The notes under the pieces: model-generated | Databases searched by the model: none | Told to the model about the DNA's origin: nothing | Seen by the model: the letters and a program-made list of their open reading frames with translations, nothing else | Translations under genes and position numbers: made by a program | In this document: positions 57,777-64,000 of the stretch, in pieces | How the letters are laid out: each line of letters begins with the position of its first letter | Numbering within the stretch: the stretch's first letter is position 1 | DNA from: Blasia pusilla | Taxonomy: Eukaryota; Marchantiophyta; Marchantiopsida; Blasiales | DNA: 64,000 nucleotides | NCBI GenBank assembly: GCA_050084515.1 | Contig: CM114272.1 | Location: forward strand, 25,606,001-25,670,000 | Direction: 5' to 3'

Positions 57777-57807
57777 CTTCCTAACTTCCTAAGTGGAAGT
57801 TAGGAAG
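57777..57807. repeat. Perfect 13-bp hairpin at a gypsy fragment boundary
   Basis: CTTCCTAACTTCC, a 5-base loop TAAGT, then GGAAGTTAGGAAG. Homology to the gypsy RT starts a few bases downstream. Confidence 0.93.
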
Positions 57808-57814
57808 AGATCAA

Positions 57815-58216
57815 GTGCAACAAGAGTTTCTAAGTTGACAGGAGGAGAGCGGCGCCAAATACATCAGTTCCTCAGGAGTTATAGGAGCTGCTTTGCATTT
57901 AGCATGGAGGATTTGGGTACGCTGAAGGGACTGGGGATCCACATTGAGTTGTCAAGTGATACGCCGATCTTCCGAAAACCCTACAGGTATATTGATATGG
58001 AGAGGGCTCTGATTCAGAGTAGGAGCTAGGACTTGGTCAAAGCAGGACTAGTGGAGATGTCGCATGGGGAGTATGCATCTGCCACTGTCATGCCCGCCAA
58101 GAAGGATATGCATGGCAACTGTACGGATAGGCGGATGTGTGGGGATTACCGACCTATTAATCGGCAGACGAAGTCTAATAGGTATGCCATGCCCATCCCT
58201 GAGGAGATCTTCTCAA
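57815..58216 (+). pseudogene. Ty3/gypsy RT N-terminal fragment, second copy
   Basis: Similar to 15270-15655 at roughly 90 percent by eye: LTGGERRQIHQFLRSYRSCF, IELSSDTPIFRKPYRY, SHGEYASATVMPAKKD and CGDYRPINRQT. A TAG at about 58027 interrupts the frame and homology ends abruptly after GAGGAGATCTT. Fewer stops than the copy at 15.3 kb suggest it is younger. No methyltransferase sequence precedes it. Confidence 0.93.
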
Positions 58217-60269
58217 ACATGAAGAACCCCCAAAACACTCATTCATGTTTCTAGCTAGGTTGTGGTATTCTTGGAGTCAGATCATAACGTCTACATCTAA
58301 GGGGATGAGCTCTAGAACTATACATAAGGGGATGAGCTGGGGGGGCTGGGGGGTCATCTCTATTGGTGTTTGGAACCTAAACCCCACCTTGGGAACCGTG
58401 GATTGAGAGGCTAGCATTGGGTTTTTGACACCAAGTCAAGTCTAGTTAGTCTAATAGACACCAACTTTGGACCTTGACTCAGGTCTCAGATATTGAGTTT
58501 TAGTTAGAGATTCGTTCGAGGTCTATTGGGAAATTGGGAGTGCCAAACATGAAAATGTCATTTAAGGTCTATAGATTGTCAAAGAAATTTGTCCCTAGTC
58601 TTGAGTGGCTTGTGTATGGTGAAGGTAGAGGAGTGCTACTTTGTCCTAGAATCTTCTGACGAGTCTTGTCTTAGCGTATGTATACACTCCCTTCTAGATG
58701 AGGCTAATGTAATTCTTGTGATTTTGTTCTCTTTAGTTATTGGTGATAAGTTTGGGCTTCAATATTCTTTGATGGATACCCACTCTAAGGCCATTTTTAG
58801 AGACACTACGTATGATGAGTGTATTCCCATGAAGTTTCATGGCAGTATTTACTATTGCTCTAAGAAGGAGTTGACTTATGGTTGGGTGCACCTCAACCCC
58901 TTATTTTAATATTTCTTATCGTACCACTTACCTTTACCACAAGGATATAGTTTTGTTAAGGGCTTATCCAAACATCTATTGTTGGTTTGACACACTATGA
59001 GTTGGCCAAAATTGAGATTTTCTTGATGTGTTTTGCTATGGTATCCAACAAGGATTGTCATGTATGATACGCTACGCAATATACTATTTTGTATTGCTCA
59101 CAAGAGCAACTTCCATGTATAAATAGGCATATCTACTCCATGTGAGATTACCTCATTTGGACAGACCTATAGATGATGCGAGAGGTTGATGTGGTGGTGG
59201 TCGATGTATAGTTACAAATTCTATGGTTGAGTTACTTTAGGCGCGCATGGTAGCACAAAGGAACTTGAATGGTAGAGGCAAGGAAGAAGACCCATCATTA
59301 TAGTCATCCTCACAAAGGACATCGCTTTGTGCCATTAGTGATTCATATAAATAGGATTATGGTGTGAGATTTGACGCTTTCCTTACCAAGTGTGTGCTTA
59401 TCTTCTCCACTCAAGAAAACAAGTTGGCCTTAGCTATTGTGATCTTATATAATCGAAAAATGGTTGCTCTACAATGTGCCCAAACTAATGTACTTTTGTT
59501 GCAAGCTTAAATTGTGGGAGACGTGACAGCTAGAGGCCTTCTTCCAGGAATTTTTATTTCTTGAGTTGTCATTGATAATGTTTATGACATTGGTGAGGTT
59601 ACATTTTAATGAATTTCCCATTTTCTGTCCACCCTCGGTGGCTGGCTATATGTGTATAAGCCCATAGCTAACCTAGAGTAGAGTAGAGTAGGAATTAGAA
59701 GTTCTATCCACTTTATTGGTGTTAATGGTCATAATCCAAACAAACAAGATACTCCTATTAGAAACGTCGTATATAGGAATGTAATGAAATAGTATTCATA
59801 TTATTATACTAAGTTAAATTCATGAAATAAAAAATTAAAAGGGAAGTTTCACTTATTAGATATGTGCCATCGTTCTCATGAATGTATTTAATTATATTAA
59901 CCACATAGAACACGAGCATGCAAAGCACGAGTAGAATTGAGACATATTATGATCATAAGTAGCACCATCTTCACTCGAAATCCCAAGAAGTTTATTTTCA
60001 TAAAGAAAATCGAGATCGGAAAGGAGTGCACGAACAAACTTGATTCCGACGCAGAGCGAAAATGGCTGCCCCCTGAATAGGGCGTCAGGCAGTAATGGAA
60101 GCAAAGGAACGATGTGGCGCAGCCGTTTAAGGGGGCAGTGCGGAGCATTGAAGTTGTGATCACTCGAAGAAATTAGAGACGTGAGAGTCTCGGGGCGATT
60201 TGAGGATGAGATCCTGAAAGAAAAGTTGAGGTGCATGCACAGAGTGGACGGATCCACAAACGCTTACGC
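58217..60269. other. Region downstream of KCS, no recognised gene
   Basis: A frame at 58589-58909 has no signature. The segment just below 60270 should hold the KCS 3' UTR (minus strand). Confidence 0.45.
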
Positions 60270-61838
60270 TTACCATGTGTAAATGGCAGGAATCTGGACG
60301 GGATATCTGTCGATGCAGTGAAGCCATGGTCCAGAGGGTGGTGCCTTGAGGGTCCTAACCGCTTTCCAAACAATACTGTTGCACTTGAACCCGCTACCGA
60401 AAGCGATCTGCCAGATGCGATCACCTTTCCGAATCCTGCCCTTGAATTCCAGGTAGTTCAACTCGTACCAGACGGACGAAGAGGAAATGTTTCCGAATCT
60501 GTGGAGCGTCATGCGAGAGGGCTCTACGAGATACGGTGTGAGGTTGAGATTTTTCTCCACCTCGTCTATGACGGCTCTGCCGCCGGCGTGGAAGCAGAAA
60601 TGCTCGAATGCCATCTTGAAGTCGGGGATGTAAGGCTTGATCTTCATGTTGAAGACCTTCCTTGCCACCAGCGTGGCGAAGAACAGTAGCTGTTCGGAGA
60701 GAGGAAGCACCAACGGTCCCAACGTGGTAATGTTAGTCTTGAGTGCTTCACCGGCTATAGACATGAGATCCTTGCTGAGATGGATCCCGACGAAGGAGTT
60801 CTCGTCCTCCTCCTGGTGCACACACCAAAACGCTTTGTCATCCATTCCTTTGTGAGTTCTCACACAATGGACGAGCTCAAACTTGGCCCGTTTCCTTTCA
60901 CTTCTACGGTTGGTCAGCAGAATCGCAGTTCCACTCATCCGGAAGATACAGTTGGGGATGAGCATGGACTTCCGGTTTCCGCGGTACCAATTCTGAGAGA
61001 CGTTGTCATTGCTCACCACCACAGCATACTGGCCGCCACCCGCTCGCAATACGAACTTGGCGAGATCGACGCAGATCACGCTGGAGCTGCATCCCATTCC
61101 GCTGATGTTGTAGGTCAAGATGTTACTCCGCATGCGGTACTTGTTGACGATCATGGCCGAAAGAGAGGGAGTCGGACTGAATATGCTGGAATTGACGACT
61201 AGAATGTCGATGTCCTTCGGACTCATTTTGGTTTTCTCGAAGAGTTCATCCAAGATGGAGAACATGATGGCTGCGGACTCGGCGCGGGAATCTTCAAGGG
61301 TAGGGCAGGAAGGAAGTTTGTGCAATGCAGGTGGCAGATACGCTTCTTCGCTCACACCGGCCCTCTCCAGGATTTTGTGTTGAAATTCCAGACTGCTCGC
61401 GTTGAAATATCCCGAGAGCCGCGAATGCTCCATAAACCCTCTGAAGTGCACCTTGAGGGAATCGTCAGGTAGATAGCATGCGTAGTCGATCATGTATATG
61501 GGCTTAGGCTTGGCCATGAAGTACACGGTAACGACAAACACAAGAAAGGCTGAGCAGCTCAGCACACTGACGAGATCGAAGTGGAGGATCTCCCATGCCT
61601 CCAACAGTCTCTTGGGGCCCATCTGCCCGACATCTACCAGTGCAATAACCACGAGAGGAACGAACAGAAGCGTGACGAAATTGCTGACAAGGTAATGGTA
61701 CCCGAGTTTCACGTACTTCAGCTTCACCGACTGCATAATCTCAGGCAGCCGACTCCTTGGTTTGATCTGCACCGCGACGCTCTCCCCTTGTTGCTCACCA
61801 TTTTGCAGAATCCGTGCAGAATTCGTTGGCTCCGCCAT
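60270..61838 (-). CDS. KCS: 3-ketoacyl-CoA synthase (KCS, FAE1 type)
   Basis: Condensing enzyme of very-long-chain fatty acid elongation in the endoplasmic reticulum; it joins malonyl-CoA to a long acyl-CoA, supplying waxes, suberin and sphingolipids. A single uninterrupted frame of 522 codons from ATG at 61838 to TAA at 60272-60270, a typical length for the family. Two N-terminal membrane segments (about residues 50-70 and 88-107) are followed by the FAE1_CUT1_RppA domain (about 110-400) and the ACP-synthase III C-terminal domain (about 415-498). The catalytic triad is visible: Cys250 in NISGMGCSSSV, His417 in FCFHAGGRAV and Asn450 in HRFGNISSSS. Other family blocks are NWYRGNRKSMLIPNC and WQIAFGSGFKCNS. 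No frame damage is seen, so the gene is probably functional. It stands alone with no operon-like neighbour; tissue and substrate cannot be inferred. Confidence 0.98.
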   Translation of the reverse strand: MAEPTNSARILQNGEQQGESVAVQIKPRSRLPEIMQSVKLKYVKLGYHYLVSNFVTLLFVPLVVIALVDVGQMGPKRLLEAWEILHFDLVSVLSCSAFLVFVVTVYFMAKPKPIYMIDYACYLPDDSLKVHFRGFMEHSRLSGYFNASSLEFQHKILERAGVSEEAYLPPALHKLPSCPTLEDSRAESAAIMFSILDELFEKTKMSPKDIDILVVNSSIFSPTPSLSAMIVNKYRMRSNILTYNISGMGCSSSVICVDLAKFVLRAGGGQYAVVVSNDNVSQNWYRGNRKSMLIPNCIFRMSGTAILLTNRRSERKRAKFELVHCVRTHKGMDDKAFWCVHQEEDENSFVGIHLSKDLMSIAGEALKTNITTLGPLVLPLSEQLLFFATLVARKVFNMKIKPYIPDFKMAFEHFCFHAGGRAVIDEVEKNLNLTPYLVEPSRMTLHRFGNISSSSVWYELNYLEFKGRIRKGDRIWQIAFGSGFKCNSIVWKAVRTLKAPPSGPWLHCIDRYPVQIPAIYTW

Positions 61839-62244
61839 CTAGGCCCTACTGCTAGATGACACCACGAGAAGTTCAGGAAAGAGCGACACTCAGCTTCCTT
61901 CCCGTCCGGAGACGGCTCGAAAACAGTAGCACTGACGGCGTGTAGGCTGCGACAGCAGCAGCAGCAGCTGAGATGTCATTCACACTCGGAGCTCACAGAA
62001 TTAGTTTTCCTGTTGCCACGGATGTTGTCCTCTGGACATGGGCGTCGCACGTTTCTAGGAAACCGGCACCCAGAAATCGTAGTGTAGTGTACTCCGAGTC
62101 CAAACCGCATCGGTAGCAGAAGTGATTTGGTTTCTTGAACCTGCCAGCGCCCCTCCGCAGAACCGAACAGGATTCTGGAGCAGCCAGAGGGAGCTTGCGA
62201 CTGAAACGAGTGGAGATTTGCATGTGGCGAGGCAATGCTCGCCG

Positions 62245-62256
62245 AATATATAGAGC
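62245..62256 (-). promoter_or_regulatory. Putative TATA box of the KCS gene
   Basis: The minus strand reads CTCTATATATTC about 410 bp upstream of the KCS start codon. A TATA box here would put transcription start near 62220 and give a 5' leader of about 380 bases, which is plausible. Not tested by any transcript. Confidence 0.5.
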
Positions 62257-64000
62257 TTTCAAGGGGACCGGCTCATGGTGCAAACATGAAAAGGTGGGGC
62301 GTTTAAGATAGTACGTGTTTGCTGATAGTGACAACTGGCGTACAGAGAGAAACCACTACCATCTGTTCCATGCCGAGGAAATTGAGGATAGACCCATCTG
62401 AGTTCATGGAAGTCTTGAACCACGCCACCGAATTGCCTTCGAGATCATTGAACGGAAAGGGGATCTGATTCAGAAGGAAAGCGACCATGGAGCATTCTGC
62501 CGTCGAATGTATGGTCCGAAACATGTTACGGCATCTTTTTTTCCCTCTGTAATGATGGTGCCGACGAGGCCTTCACAGCTCACTCTTCCGCAGAATTCGA
62601 AGACATTATTGTTCGATCAATAATTTCGGACCCTGTCCTGGCCGCTTGTCGGGGACATACAACGATGTACGACCGTGTATAGGCGCGGCCATCCTTCCGA
62701 TTGCCATGTATCAGGACGGATAGAATGATCCCCACAAAGCCCGTCAGCTGTCAGCGAGCGCGCGGAGATAACTCGAGCGGATGGACTGTTTGATGCATTC
62801 GGTGGTCAGGACGTTTGAACAGTGGGCCGGTACCGCCTCCACGATTCTGGCTCTAGATTTCTCGTTTGTGATGGGATTCGGAACCTCGCGTGGGGCTGGG
62901 CCTCATGGCGCTGGGGAAAACATGCGACGTTGTTAGTGAGATGGTAGTTATGCCATTCTTTCTCCTTCAATGCCGAGTAGAAAAGACTCTTTGGTATAAA
63001 TCACTGTGGGCCCTTTTGACGTAAATGTGGGCCTTTAAGACCGAAAAAGAAACGGGTAAAGGTGACACTTTTATCCGAGGATAGGTAACGTACCAGAGTA
63101 TTTGGTATATTTACTATCTTTCAAGGTATCATGACATATAACACAATTTTAGATTCCTACTGGAGCCATAAAACAATGAGAGTTTCAAATCCAGTTGGAG
63201 GCTCTTTGGGAGGAGATGGAGAATTGGTGTGTGTGGGTTTGAGTGTGTAACTATTTAATTGTGATCCAATCTAAAATTTATCCTCTTCTTTATCTTCTCA
63301 AACTTGAATTTTGGGTTTTTTTCTTCCATTTGAAGTGGGGTTTTCTAAAGTTCTTAGGATATTTGGACCTTTTCTATAATATGTTCATAGATCCTGTGTG
63401 AATGCGGGTTACAATTGGTTCAAGAGATTCCTTTTGCTTTTCTTGATCTTTTGCAATTGATCGGGAAAACTTTACAACCTCATATCAGTCATTAGTGGAT
63501 GACTTCACTTACTCCTCACGTCGTCATTTTTGTGTTTCCAATTTCCTTAGTAGCTTTCTCTTGGAGAATCAATTTTGGATGTGTTTGATCTTGTTTCCAT
63601 TATTTGACGAGTTCATTCTTTCATACCAAAAAGTCTTTTTAGTTTTTCTTCCTTTTTCATAGATCCCTATTTTTGTGTACATATTTGTTTTAGGTCAATT
63701 CCTCTTAAACGTGTTCCTTGCTCTTTCAACGCTTTACCTTATTGCGTCACCCCTGCCTACGTTTGCTATCTCCTTAAGGGCATGATGGGCCTCATAGATT
63801 TACATTCTCAAGCCAATTCTTCCGTAGGTCACTTCGCCTTTTCAATTTCTTTTTACATTTCTTAAAATGACTTTTAATCATAAATGGATTCCACTACTTT
63901 TATTATGGTCGTTATCCTCATGCTTTCACAAAATCATCGTTCATATGTCTTCTCTTATCTTCAATAACTTGCCTACCTTTGCTTCTATGGAATCAAAGAT
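62257..64000. other. Region beyond the KCS promoter, no recognised gene
   Basis: The first kilobase may hold KCS promoter elements. The rest, from about 62950, is AT-rich and repeat-like with no coding signature. Confidence 0.5.

Noticed and set aside
60231-61859. Long plus-strand frames opposite KCS
   Set aside because: They are shadows of the well-supported minus-strand KCS gene.

Overview
The window is nuclear DNA of a green plant (streptophyte). Three host genes point to this. The first is a two-exon red chlorophyll catabolite reductase (2206-3355, +). The second is a KDM3/JMJ25-type JmjC histone demethylase of about 16 exons (about 23.8-31.8 kb, +). The third is an intronless 3-ketoacyl-CoA synthase (60270-61838, -). 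Short introns, one-gene islands and mosaic old repeats suggest a non-seed plant such as a bryophyte, but the species cannot be fixed from the sequence. The remaining sequence is mostly transposon-derived.

Layout. 1-5.8 kb: RCCR and unassigned flanks. 5.8-19.3 kb: a nested transposon block. The C-terminal part of a Helitron PIF1-type helicase (about 5.8-6.5 kb, -) and its N-terminal part (about 18.6-19.3 kb, -) lie at the two edges, so about 12 kb of LTR-retroelement debris appears to have split one helicase. Inside are parts of Ty1/copia elements (RT/RNase H, LTRs, primer-binding site, gag start) and a decayed Ty3/gypsy element. That gypsy element carries a C5-cytosine methyltransferase domain upstream of its reverse transcriptase, and a PHD finger is associated with the family. 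19.3-23.7 kb: no recognised gene. 23.8-31.8 kb: the JmjC gene, whose large third intron holds a LINE tail. 31.8-37.0 kb: mostly unassigned.

36966-51141 is one Mutator-like element of about 14.2 kb with terminal inverted repeats of about 80 bp. It carries a mudrA-type transposase gene, a second multi-exon gene of unknown function, an antisense fragment of a CRWN/NMCP nuclear-lamina-like gene bracketed by near-identical 187-bp repeats, minisatellites, and many copies of a GGCGGCTATT-type motif whose orientation flips across the transposase. 51-60 kb: repeat remnants, including an inverted copy of the LTR-like family, a (CA)n tract and a second gypsy RT fragment. 60.3-62.3 kb: the KCS gene with a TATA box. 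The last part has no recognised gene.

How the parts relate. The three host genes have unrelated roles (chlorophyll breakdown, histone H3K9 demethylation, very-long-chain fatty acid elongation). The link of interest is chromatin. A host H3K9-demethylase-type gene carries a transposon piece in an intron, and a nearby retroelement family itself encodes a DNA methyltransferase and a PHD finger. All assignments come from reading translations and repeats by eye; no database search was run.
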